From: a bacterium
Lineage (GTDB): Bacteria > Actinomycetota > Acidimicrobiia > Acidimicrobiales > CATQHL01
DNA: 64,000 nt
Direction of reading: 5' to 3'
Assembly: GCA_026708055.1 (NCBI GenBank)
Contig: JAPOVS010000060.1
Location: 1-64,000, forward strand
Under the pieces are notes generated by a model. The model was not told where the DNA came from, did no database searches, and worked only from the letters and a program-made list of their open reading frames with translations. A program made the translations under genes and the position numbers. Numbering within the stretch: the first letter of the stretch is position 1; each line of letters opens with the position of its first letter. Positions 7,141 to 14,749 of this stretch are shown here, one piece after another.

Positions 7141-7175
7141 GGCTGCTGATCGACGAGATGTGGCCGCCCAAATGA
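7137..7175 (+). pseudogene. DUF5615 toxin stub (12 codons)
   Basis: An ATG overlapping the antitoxin stop encodes MRLLIDEMWPPK and then a TGA. MRLLxDEMxPP is the standard N-terminus of DUF5615 PIN-like toxins, including the first catalytic Asp. The downstream part is missing; a matching central/C-terminal piece lies 1 kb upstream at 6016-6150. Confidence 0.6.
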
Positions 7176-7184
7176 CGGGTTAGT

Positions 7185-7517
7185 TCATGTGCCGGAGGAT
7201 GGCCGCAGACTGCTCGGCAGGTCTCCTTGGGGCTCGTAGTTCTCGAGCGCCCGCTGGGCGGCGCTGTGCCATTGCTTGATGAATCGCTGCTCAAGAACAC
7301 TCGTCTTCTCGGATACGTAAGTCATGAACCAACCCAACAAGCCATCTCAGGCATGCAGCGATCCCGGCGAGTGACGACGCCAGCCGAGTTCCTCCAGCGT
7401 CCAATGACCCTTCGCGCCGTTCCCGAGCATCGAGGTGCGCGCCGATGCCGCTGCGCAATCGGGTGAATCGCCGGAAATCGTGTTACAAATCCGCTCGACC
7501 ACCTCAGAGTCATACAT
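7185..7517 (-). pseudogene. Two short in-frame ORFs separated by one TGA
   Basis: The minus frame starting with ATG at 7517 encodes 56 residues (MYDSEVVERICNTISG...) to a TGA at 7347-7349. The same frame continues and reopens at an ATG at 7325 for 46 residues (MTYVSEKTSVLEQRF...) to 7185. Both halves have plausible protein-like composition, and together they would make about 110 codons. It may be a small gene with a nonsense mutation, or chance. Nothing else is seen between 7176 and 7553. The family is not recognised. Confidence 0.3.
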
Positions 7518-7553
7518 GGTCGCGGAGTCCGTCCGCTGAGACCGGCCGCGGGG

Positions 7554-8888
7554 TCAGTCGGTGTTGACGTGGAGGCCGTCGTAGTAGACGTGTTGCTTCT
7601 CGAAGCGCTGCTGGATGCGGTCGGGCATGGGGGTGAGGTCGACTTGGCGGCCGGCTTGCATGACCATCTTGAGCAGCTTGCGGCGGCCGAGCACGGAGAT
7701 GTCCTTGGAGGGGTCGCCGTCGACCACGATGACGTCGGCGAGCTTTCCGGGCTCCAGGCTGCCGATCTCGTGCTCCCAGCGGGGGAGCGTGACCGCTGCC
7801 TTCGACGTGCCGCACGAGATCGCCTCGATCGGCGTGAGACCGCAGTGCGTGACCAGGATCTCCATCTCCTTGTGGTGCCAGTGGCCGTAGGGGGTCAGTG
7901 AGAAGCCGGACTCCGATCCGGCGATGATGGGAACCCCGGCGTCGTAGGCCTGCCGGATGTTCTCGGCGCCCTCGTCGATCTCCCGCTTGAGCCCGTCGCG
8001 CGAGGCGGCCGACATCTCCGCGTCGAGCGCGTCGAGCGCGTTCACCAGCAGCGGCAGCGTCGGGCAGATCGGGATCTTCTTCTCGGCCACCACCTCCAGG
8101 CCCTCGTCGTCCATGAACGAGGCGTGCATGATCCAGTCGAAGCCCGCCTTGGCGGCGAACGTGACCGACTCCGCAGAGCGGGCGTGAATCGTGCACTTCC
8201 TGCCCAGCCGGTGTACCTCGTCGGCGAGCAGTTCCAGTTCGTCGAGGCGGAACGAGCAGCCGACCAGCGGGTTGTAGTAGCTGGTGGCGTCGCCGGAGCC
8301 GGCGACCTTGACGAAATCCACGGTGTCCTTGATCTGCAACCGCACGGTCTCGAGGATCTCGTCCTTGTTGCGCACCAGGACGCTGGCGTTGCCGACCGGG
8401 TTCTCGATCCAGTTGGGGAAGGCGTCGCCGAGCCCCTGATGGGTCGTGATCTCCGGTCCGGCCACGCAGAAGCGCGGCCCCTCCACGAGCCCGGCGTCGA
8501 CGGCGTCGCGCACGGCGATCGGCACGCGGTACACCGCCGCGGGATCCGAAGCGCTCGTGACGCCGGCGCGCAGGACCTTCCCGGCGTTGTAGCCGGCGAG
8601 GATGGCCCGCCACTCGGCGGAGCCGTACATCGCCAGCTCCTCCTCGCTGCGCGGCTCGCCGTAGGAGATGTGGCAGTGCGCATCCACGATGCCGGGCAGG
8701 ACCGAGCCGTTCCCGGCGTCGATCACCTCGGCCGCGTCGTTCTGCTTCCATTGCTCGGGCAGGTCGTCCTTCGGGCCGACCCAGGCGATGCGGTCGCCGA
8801 GCACCGCCACAGCGCCGTCCTCGATGGCCGGCGCGCCGGTGCCGTCGATCACCCGCCCGTAGAAGAGGTACTCATCGGATCCGCTCAT
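7554..8888 (-). CDS. Metal-dependent amidohydrolase (imidazolonepropionase-like), paralog 1
   Basis: A 444-residue TIM-barrel hydrolase likely acting on a cyclic amide or amidine. Visible metal-site elements are DAHCHISYGE (HxH), a Lys candidate for carbamylation in DFVKVAGSGD, and later His in CTIHARS and IMHASFMD. The C-terminal metal-ligand block, usually GTDxG, reads AGSESGFS with Glu. The paralog at 11387 has the same change. The ATG at 8888 overlaps the upstream stop (ATGA), giving translational coupling. It is the last gene of the minus-strand catabolic operon. The substrate is unknown. Confidence 0.8.
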   Translation of the reverse strand: MSGSDEYLFYGRVIDGTGAPAIEDGAVAVLGDRIAWVGPKDDLPEQWKQNDAAEVIDAGNGSVLPGIVDAHCHISYGEPRSEEELAMYGSAEWRAILAGYNAGKVLRAGVTSASDPAAVYRVPIAVRDAVDAGLVEGPRFCVAGPEITTHQGLGDAFPNWIENPVGNASVLVRNKDEILETVRLQIKDTVDFVKVAGSGDATSYYNPLVGCSFRLDELELLADEVHRLGRKCTIHARSAESVTFAAKAGFDWIMHASFMDDEGLEVVAEKKIPICPTLPLLVNALDALDAEMSAASRDGLKREIDEGAENIRQAYDAGVPIIAGSESGFSLTPYGHWHHKEMEILVTHCGLTPIEAISCGTSKAAVTLPRWEHEIGSLEPGKLADVIVVDGDPSKDISVLGRRKLLKMVMQAGRQVDLTPMPDRIQQRFEKQHVYYDGLHVNTD

Positions 8889-10057
8889 GGCGAGCCCCCC
8901 AGGTGTTCCGTGCCCGTCGGGATGTGCGCACTGGTCTTGCCGAGGTTCACATAGACCCACTTCCGGCGGCCCATCCACGCTACGAAAGGCGATCGTACCC
9001 GCTCGAATCCGGGCGGGCAGGTTGTCGAGAGCAGCCCCCAGAACGCCGACCAGCGCTGCGTGTGCTCGACCAGCGGCCGCTCGCGCGCCTCCCATTCGGC
9101 CAGACCCCGCTCGACGTCGTCCCGGTGGCGATCAGCCGAGACCGCCAGCGACAGCATGTTGGACATCGCCAGGCACGCTCCCTGGCCGAGGTTCGGCGGC
9201 TGTGAGTGGGCGGCATCCCCGCCGATCGCCACGCGCCCCTTGTGCCAGGACTTGAGCCGCACCATGGAGAACGAGTCCCAGCGTGCCTCGGTCTCGGGTG
9301 TCACCCGCCGGAACCAGGACTCGAGCCGGGGGAACGACGAGATCCAGGTGTCGTGATCGATCGGAACCCGACGGGCCTTGGTGTCGTCGTTGCGGGCGCA
9401 GACCGCGAAGTACACCCAGTCGTGGTGGCAGGGCGTGTACAGCACCCTGCGGGTCCTCGACCAGTACTCGATGCAGCGCTGCGTCTCGGGATCAACCCGC
9501 TCGGCCTCGGTGCGGGGGATCAGCATCCGGGTGGCGCCGTCTCGCAGGATCCGCTTCTGGCGCCCCAGTCCGACCGAGTCGCGGATCTGCGAGTGAAGGC
9601 CGTCGGCGCCGACGACGAGGTCGGCCTTCACGGTGCGGCCGTCCTCGAAGGTGAGTTCACCCGTCGGTGTGGCAGCGATCGCTCTGGCGCCGGTCACGAG
9701 CTCTGCGCCGAGGTCGGTGGCTCGCTGCGCCAGCGCGCTGTGCAGCAGCGGTCGCAGCATGGTCGTCAGCCGATCCCCGGGCTCGTGGGAGTACTTGAAG
9801 CTCTCGACCGTCCGGGCCCACTCGTCCCGCACGTCGAACCGGTGGACCGGGTGCGACGTCGGCATCAACTCGTCGTAGACGCCCAGCGCCTCCAACGTCC
9901 GGAGGCCGTTCTCCCACACGTAGAGCCCGGCGCCCAGTTCCCGCAGCGTGGGGGACTGCTCCCAGACGCGTGTCCGCCACCCCCGCTCGGCGAAGGCGAT
10001 GGCGCAGGCCAGTCCCGCCAGGCCGCCCCCGGCGATCTCGACGGACGGTCCGGACAT
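8885..10057 (-). CDS. FAD-dependent monooxygenase (salicylate hydroxylase-like), paralog 1
   Basis: A 390-residue class A flavoprotein hydroxylase. It has the dinucleotide motif (EIAGGGLAGLACAIAFAERG), the DG motif (VVGADGLHSQIRDSVG) and the GD motif (VAIGGDAAHSQPPNLGQGA). Such enzymes use NAD(P)H and oxygen to hydroxylate an aromatic or heteroaromatic ring. The start is ATG at 10057, sharing one base with the upstream stop (TGATG). The gene is coupled downstream to the amidohydrolase by ATGA. A close paralog lies at 15956-17124. The position beside RidA and amidohydrolase genes suggests a nitrogen-bearing ring as substrate. Confidence 0.85.
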   Translation of the reverse strand: MSGPSVEIAGGGLAGLACAIAFAERGWRTRVWEQSPTLRELGAGLYVWENGLRTLEALGVYDELMPTSHPVHRFDVRDEWARTVESFKYSHEPGDRLTTMLRPLLHSALAQRATDLGAELVTGARAIAATPTGELTFEDGRTVKADLVVGADGLHSQIRDSVGLGRQKRILRDGATRMLIPRTEAERVDPETQRCIEYWSRTRRVLYTPCHHDWVYFAVCARNDDTKARRVPIDHDTWISSFPRLESWFRRVTPETEARWDSFSMVRLKSWHKGRVAIGGDAAHSQPPNLGQGACLAMSNMLSLAVSADRHRDDVERGLAEWEARERPLVEHTQRWSAFWGLLSTTCPPGFERVRSPFVAWMGRRKWVYVNLGKTSAHIPTGTEHLGGSP

Positions 10058-10881
10058 CAGGAGGCGCGCTCGATGAAACGCCGCTGGATCCCGTTGAACG
10101 CGGCCGATTGCTCGAGCGAGGCCATGTGGCCCGCCCTGGGCAGCTCCACGAACTCCGCGCCGGCGACGGCCTCGGCCACGGCACGGCCGTAGGCGGGGAG
10201 TGTCACGAAGTCCGACTCGCCGACGGTCACCAGTGTCGGCATATCCAGTGAGCCGAGTTCGTCAGTGACATCGTGGGCGAGACCGGCGTCGTACTGGCCC
10301 ATGTGCGATCCCGTTCCCATCCGTCTGATCAGTTCCGCCACCTCGCCGAGGGCACCTGACGTGAACCCGTGGCGGGCGAAGTGCTGCGGCGACACCAGGA
10401 AGAACGCGTCGCGCATCCAGAGGTCGGGGTTGTTCGCCGCCGCAGTGGCCTGGCGAGCCTGGAGCCAGGCGCGGATGTGCGGGGCGGCCGAAGTCGCCGC
10501 CCAGGTGCTGTGCAGGGAGAGCGAGGCGACCCGCTCCGGTTCGGAGGCGGCAAGGGCCAAAGCGATGGCTGAACCCAGCGAGTGTCCTGCTATGTGTGCG
10601 TCGGGCCAACCGACCTCGTCCAGGACGGCGACGACGTCGCCGGCCATGGCGTCCGGGGTCCAATCCCCGTCCGGGAGCGGATCGGACCGGCCCGTACCGG
10701 CATTGTCGACGAGGAGGCAGGTCGCCCACTCGGCGAATGCCGCTGTCTGGGCAAGTGTCCAGTAGGTGCCCGGCAGGCCGGTCCCCGCCACGAGGACCAG
10801 CCGCGCCGGGCCGTCTCCCGCGAGCTGATAGGAGATCGCCCGGTCGCCGCGCCGCGCGTAGTCGGCCGTGTTGTCGGTCAC
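10057..10881 (-). CDS. Alpha/beta hydrolase, paralog 1
   Basis: A 274-residue alpha/beta-fold hydrolase with the nucleophile elbow AGHSLGSAIALAL (GxSxG), an oxyanion-region motif (LVAGTGLPGTYW) and a C-terminal His in LPRAGHMASLEQ. The Asp of the triad is probably in VGESDFVTLP. It starts with GTG at 10881 and ends with a one-base overlap with the FAD monooxygenase. Likely roles are ring-fission product hydrolysis or carbamate/ester cleavage. It is related to the hydrolase at 13146. The pairing with RidA recalls RutC/RutD, but that is inference. Confidence 0.8.
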   Translation of the reverse strand: MTDNTADYARRGDRAISYQLAGDGPARLVLVAGTGLPGTYWTLAQTAAFAEWATCLLVDNAGTGRSDPLPDGDWTPDAMAGDVVAVLDEVGWPDAHIAGHSLGSAIALALAASEPERVASLSLHSTWAATSAAPHIRAWLQARQATAAANNPDLWMRDAFFLVSPQHFARHGFTSGALGEVAELIRRMGTGSHMGQYDAGLAHDVTDELGSLDMPTLVTVGESDFVTLPAYGRAVAEAVAGAEFVELPRAGHMASLEQSAAFNGIQRRFIERAS

Positions 10882-10947
10882 CTGGTTGTGCCCCGTGCCG
10901 GCGGCCGCGATCGCGCCGCGCCGCGCCGGGCGTCGTGCGCGCTGTTG

Positions 10948-11358
10948 TCAGTCACTCTGGGGGATGATCGCCACGCCGTCGACCTCCACCGTGAGCCCCT
11001 CGAGGGCGAGCGCGGTGACGCCGAGAAGTGTCGAGGCCGGGTACGGCGCCTTGAAGTACTGCTTCCGGATCGCCAGGATCCGCTCACGGTCCCGCAGGTC
11101 GGTCAGGTAGAGCCGGAGTTGCACTATGTCGTTGAGCGTCGCACCGACCGTGGCGAGGGTGGCGGCGATGCCGTCCAGCGTGTAGCGCATCTGCGCCTGC
11201 GGGTCGCCGGGAGCGACGACCGATCCGTCCGGCGCGAGTGCGGTGTGGCCCGCGATGTACACCGTGTCGCCGACCACGCGGGCGAACGAGTACAGGCCGA
11301 CGGTCAGCTGGCCTTTCGGTGAGGCGACGACACCGTCGACGCATTCGAGTTCGGTCAT
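10948..11358 (-). CDS. RidA/YjgF-family protein, paralog 1
   Basis: A 136-residue protein of the RidA fold (YTLDGIAATLATVGATLND, VEVDGVAIIP). In classical RidA an Arg in the PARS motif binds the substrate carboxylate. Here the equivalent is YPASTLLGV, with Ser in that place, so classical imine-deaminase activity is doubtful. The ATG at 11358 has an excellent gagggagaag ribosome site. A gap of about 66 bases precedes the next gene. The family acts on enamines, imines or peracid intermediates. The same substitution occurs in the paralog at 12739. Confidence 0.8.
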   Translation of the reverse strand: MTELECVDGVVASPKGQLTVGLYSFARVVGDTVYIAGHTALAPDGSVVAPGDPQAQMRYTLDGIAATLATVGATLNDIVQLRLYLTDLRDRERILAIRKQYFKAPYPASTLLGVTALALEGLTVEVDGVAIIPQSD

Positions 11359-11386
11359 CTGCTTCTCCCTCGACTTCTGGCTCGTC

Positions 11387-12742
11387 TCATAGGTCCGTCA
11401 CGAAGCCCTGCTTGAGGGACTCGTCGTAGCGGAACCGGCCCTGGAGGTAGATCTTGTTCTTCTCCCAGGAGTACTCCCTGCGCTCGGGGATCGGCGTCTC
11501 CCGGTCGACGGGGGAGCCGCCCTTGAGGATCATGGCGATCTTGGACGGCGACTGCAGCACGCGGATGTCGGCGACCGGATCGGCGGCGAGCACCAGGACG
11601 TCCGCGAGCTTGCCTGCCTCGAGCGTGCCGATGCGGTCGGCCCACTGCGGCACGGTCACGGCGGCCGCGCCGGTGCCGGCGTGGATGGCCTCGAGGGGCG
11701 ACAGGCCGAGGTGGGTCACCAGGATCTCCATCTCGAAGGCGTGCCACTCGCCGAAGGGCACCAGCGACCAGCCGGTCTCGGACCCCGAGATGATGGTCGC
11801 CCCCTGCCTGAAGGCGCCGCCGAGGTTCTCGCTGGCGGCGTCCACCTCGCGCTTGAAGACGTCCAGCGAGCTGGCGCCGGCATCGCCAGCGGAGGCCAGC
11901 AGGTTCACCAGCAGCGTCAGCGCCGGCACGATCGGGATGTCCTTCTCGAGGATCAGGTCCAGACCTTCGGAGTCCATGTACGAGGCGTGCTGGAGCCAGT
12001 CGAATCCGGCTGCGGCGCAGGCCCGGACCGACTGCGAGGTGCGGGCGTGCACGGTGCACTTCCGCCCCAGCCGGTGGGTCTCCGACGCCATGAGCGTGAA
12101 CTCGTCCTCGGTGAAGGCCATCCCCTCCACCGGCCCGGAGGTCACCGCCGAGTCGTTCGACCCGGAGACCTTGATGACGTCGACGCCGTCCTTGACCTGC
12201 AGGCGGATCTCCTCGACGATCTCGTCGGGGCTCTTGACGAGCACCCCTGCCTGGCCGGGGGGGAACTCCATCCAGCTGGGGAAGGCGTCCTCCAGACCCT
12301 GGCGGCTGGTGATCTGCCGGCCGGCGGCGGCCATGCGGGGGCCCTCCACGATCCCCGCGTCGATGGCGTCGCGCAGGCAGGCCGAGATGTTGAACGTCGT
12401 GGCGGGGTCCGAGAGGCTCGTGACGCCGGCGCGCAGCACCTTGCGCACGTTCCAGGCGGCCAGCATCGAGCGGTACTCCACCGGCGTGTAGAGGGCCAAC
12501 TCCTCCTCCGATCGGGCCTCCCCGAATGAGGTGTGGACGTGGGCGTCGACGATGCCGGGCATGACCGTGCGGTCGGGGCCCGTCACGTGGGTGAGTTCCA
12601 TTGCCGCGTACTTCTCGGGCACGGCGGCCGCGTCACCGACCCACTCGATGGTGTCGCCGACGACGATCACCGTCCCGTCGGCGATTGGGGCCCCGCCGGT
12701 CCCGTCGACGACCTGGCCGTCCAGTCGGTATCCGTTGCTCAT
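11387..12742 (-). CDS. Metal-dependent amidohydrolase (imidazolonepropionase-like), paralog 2
   Basis: A 451-residue amidohydrolase closely related to the one at 7554-8888. Visible elements are DAHVHTSFGEA (HxH), DVIKVSGSND (Lys), CTVHARTSQS and LQHASYMDSEG (His), and ISGSETGWS where GTDxG is usual. The Asp-to-Glu change in the last metal-ligand motif is therefore shared by both paralogs. The ATG at 12742 overlaps the stop of the upstream RidA-like gene (ATGA), and the spacer to the next gene is 28 bases. The substrate is not known; a product of FAD-monooxygenase or RidA chemistry is likely. Confidence 0.8.
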   Translation of the reverse strand: MSNGYRLDGQVVDGTGGAPIADGTVIVVGDTIEWVGDAAAVPEKYAAMELTHVTGPDRTVMPGIVDAHVHTSFGEARSEEELALYTPVEYRSMLAAWNVRKVLRAGVTSLSDPATTFNISACLRDAIDAGIVEGPRMAAAGRQITSRQGLEDAFPSWMEFPPGQAGVLVKSPDEIVEEIRLQVKDGVDVIKVSGSNDSAVTSGPVEGMAFTEDEFTLMASETHRLGRKCTVHARTSQSVRACAAAGFDWLQHASYMDSEGLDLILEKDIPIVPALTLLVNLLASAGDAGASSLDVFKREVDAASENLGGAFRQGATIISGSETGWSLVPFGEWHAFEMEILVTHLGLSPLEAIHAGTGAAAVTVPQWADRIGTLEAGKLADVLVLAADPVADIRVLQSPSKIAMILKGGSPVDRETPIPERREYSWEKNKIYLQGRFRYDESLKQGFVTDL

Positions 12743-13143
12743 GGCTGCGCTCCTTCGGGGATGCCGGCGATGGCTTCGATCTCGACGAGCATGTCCGGAA
12801 TGGCGAGCGCGCTGACCTCGAACAGCGTGCTGGCCGGCTTGGCGTCGCCGAAGAACTCCTTGCGGACGGGGTTGATGGCCGCCCGGTCATTGATGTCGGT
12901 CAGGAAGACCGTGACCTTCAGCACGTCGCCCATGTCCGCTCCGACGGCTTGCAGGGCGTCGCGGATGTTCTGCAGTATGACCCGTGTCTGGGTGACCGGG
13001 TCGCCCTTGCCGACCACGTTGCCGTCGCTGTCGAAGGCAGCGGCCCCCGACACGAAGAGCAGGTCACCGAAACGGACCGCGTCGGTGTAGTGGCTGATCG
13101 GCTCCGCGGCGCCCTCGACTCTGATCTCCTGTCTCGTTGCCAC
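12739..13143 (-). CDS. RidA/YjgF-family protein, paralog 2
   Basis: A 134-residue RidA-fold protein (VSGAAAFDSDGNVVGKGD, VILQNIRDALQAVGADMGD, VEIEAIAGIPE). The conserved PARS Arg is replaced (KPASTLFEV), as in paralog 1. It starts with GTG at 13143, two bases after the stop of the upstream hydrolase, and overlaps the amidohydrolase start by ATGA. Tight coupling to hydrolase and amidohydrolase genes implies a shared reaction sequence. Confidence 0.8.
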   Translation of the reverse strand: MATRQEIRVEGAAEPISHYTDAVRFGDLLFVSGAAAFDSDGNVVGKGDPVTQTRVILQNIRDALQAVGADMGDVLKVTVFLTDINDRAAINPVRKEFFGDAKPASTLFEVSALAIPDMLVEIEAIAGIPEGAQP

Positions 13144-13145
13144 GG

Positions 13146-13991
13146 TCAGCTCCTTTGTTTGTTGGATTCAGCTTGTTCGGTGGATTCCACATCGCTCAGA
13201 AACTCGTCGATCACCTCGTTGAGTTCCGCGCCCCGCTCGACCCACATGAAGTGTCCCGCCTTGGGGATCACGTGGCGCCGCGCCCCCGGGATCGCCGCGG
13301 CGACGGTCTCGTTGTAGCGGGGCAGCGTGATGAGATCCTCGTCGCCGTAGACCACCAGCGTGGGGCAGGTGATCCCTCCGAGGCGGTCCGTGGTGTCGTG
13401 GCGCATGTCGGCGTCGAAGTGCCCGATGTAGGCGTGCACGGGCTGGGCGCTGGAGTTGGCGGCGAAGCACGCCTCGACCTGCGCCTGGACGTCGGGCTCG
13501 AGGTCGATGACCGTGTGTCCCGACATCCAGAACGAGAACGCCCGGAAGACCTCGATCGGCGCCTCGGAGCGGAGCGTGAGCAGCCGGGCCTCGAACCAGC
13601 GGCGGATGTGGTGCTCGCGGACGGTCGAGGACCACGTGGATATCAGCGTCGCCGAGCGGACGAGTTCGGGCCATCCCAGCGCCAGTTCCTGGATGATCGC
13701 CGAGCCCAGGCTGACGCCGGCGAAGTGGGCCGGCGGCAGGTCGAGATGCTCGACGAGGCCGACGACGTCGCGGGCGAAGGTGCGCACCGAGTAGCCGTCC
13801 TCGGGCGAGTCGCTCTTGCCGGCGCCGCGCAGATCGAAGGTGACGCACCGGTAGCGCTTCTCGAAGTGCGGGGTCTGCCAGACGTCCCACACGCCACCGC
13901 CGATGCCCGTGCCGGCTACCCAGACGAGCGGATCCCCCTGACCTCGCTCGGTGTAGTGCAGCCTGATCCCGTTGACGTTCACGTACGGCAT
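13146..13991 (-). CDS. Alpha/beta hydrolase, paralog 2
   Basis: A 281-residue alpha/beta hydrolase. Visible elements are WVAGTGIGGGVWDVW (oxyanion region), FDLRGAGKSDSP, the nucleophile elbow FAGVSLGSAIIQEL, the acid in VYGDEDLITLP and the His in IPKAGHFMWVER. The complete triad suggests an active enzyme. ATG at 13991. It sits three bases downstream of the SDR gene and two bases upstream of RidA paralog 2. The substrate is unknown; a ring-cleavage product or ester is likely. Confidence 0.85.
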   Translation of the reverse strand: MPYVNVNGIRLHYTERGQGDPLVWVAGTGIGGGVWDVWQTPHFEKRYRCVTFDLRGAGKSDSPEDGYSVRTFARDVVGLVEHLDLPPAHFAGVSLGSAIIQELALGWPELVRSATLISTWSSTVREHHIRRWFEARLLTLRSEAPIEVFRAFSFWMSGHTVIDLEPDVQAQVEACFAANSSAQPVHAYIGHFDADMRHDTTDRLGGITCPTLVVYGDEDLITLPRYNETVAAAIPGARRHVIPKAGHFMWVERGAELNEVIDEFLSDVESTEQAESNKQRS

Positions 13992-13994
13992 GGT

Positions 13995-14738
13995 TCACCC
14001 GATCGCTCGTCCACCGTCGACATTGAACTCGGTGCCGGTGATCCATGTCGAGGACTCGGACACCAGCAGGGCCACCATCCCGGCGATGTCGTCGGGCTCA
14101 CCGACCCGCCCGAGCGGGAAGATGGAGGTGAGCTCGTCCAGCATCCGGTCGTACACCTCGGGGTCCATGCCGGCGTCGATGTAGATGTCGCTGCGCACCA
14201 GCGACGGCCGGACCACGTTGACCCGTACGCCGTGGGGCGCCAACTCGGCGGCGAGCGCCTTGGACAGCCCCTCGATCGCCCCCTTGGTGGAGGTGTAGCC
14301 CACGGCGTTGGCGAGCGGCCGCTGGGTCAGCATCGAACTGAAGTTGACCACGGCGCCGCGTGTCGCCTTGAGGTCGTCGAGGCACTGCTGGATCATGATG
14401 AGCGTTCCCTCCACGTTGGTGCGGAACTGCTCACGCAGCGCATCGAGGGTCAGATCCTCGATGGACTGCTCGATGATCGTCCCGGCCGAGTTGACCAGGC
14501 CGTACACGGGCCCCAGCGACGCTCGGATCTCCGTGAGGCAGGCGGCCACCCGGGTGGGCTCGCGCACGTCACAGCTGAAGGCCCGGATCCGGCCGCTCGT
14601 GGTGTAGCCGCGGAGCTTCCCGGGGCGCCGGCCGAGGGCGGCGACGGGATGACCCGCGTCGGCCAGGACTTCGCAGCACCGGCGCCCGATACCGGTTCCT
14701 GCGCCGGTGACAACGACAACCCCGCCTTCGGTTGCCAT
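13995..14738 (-). CDS. Short-chain dehydrogenase/reductase
   Basis: A 247-residue SDR with the cofactor motif VVTGAGTGIGRR, the NSAGT block, and the catalytic pair in VGYTSTKGAIEG (Tyr, Lys). The C-terminus TEFNVDGGRAIG is typical of classical SDRs. The ATG at 14738 gives the standard length; a longer open frame upstream is not needed. It lies 11 bases after the ACMSD-like gene and three bases before the hydrolase. Probably oxidises or reduces an alcohol/ketone intermediate of the same pathway. Confidence 0.88.
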   Translation of the reverse strand: MATEGGVVVVTGAGTGIGRRCCEVLADAGHPVAALGRRPGKLRGYTTSGRIRAFSCDVREPTRVAACLTEIRASLGPVYGLVNSAGTIIEQSIEDLTLDALREQFRTNVEGTLIMIQQCLDDLKATRGAVVNFSSMLTQRPLANAVGYTSTKGAIEGLSKALAAELAPHGVRVNVVRPSLVRSDIYIDAGMDPEVYDRMLDELTSIFPLGRVGEPDDIAGMVALLVSESSTWITGTEFNVDGGRAIG

Positions 14739-14749
14739 CGAATCGCGGT

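Noticed and set aside
8889-9095. Upstream extension of the first amidohydrolase frame
   Set aside because: It lies inside the FAD monooxygenase gene; ATG 8888 gives an ATGA overlap and the family's normal N-terminus.
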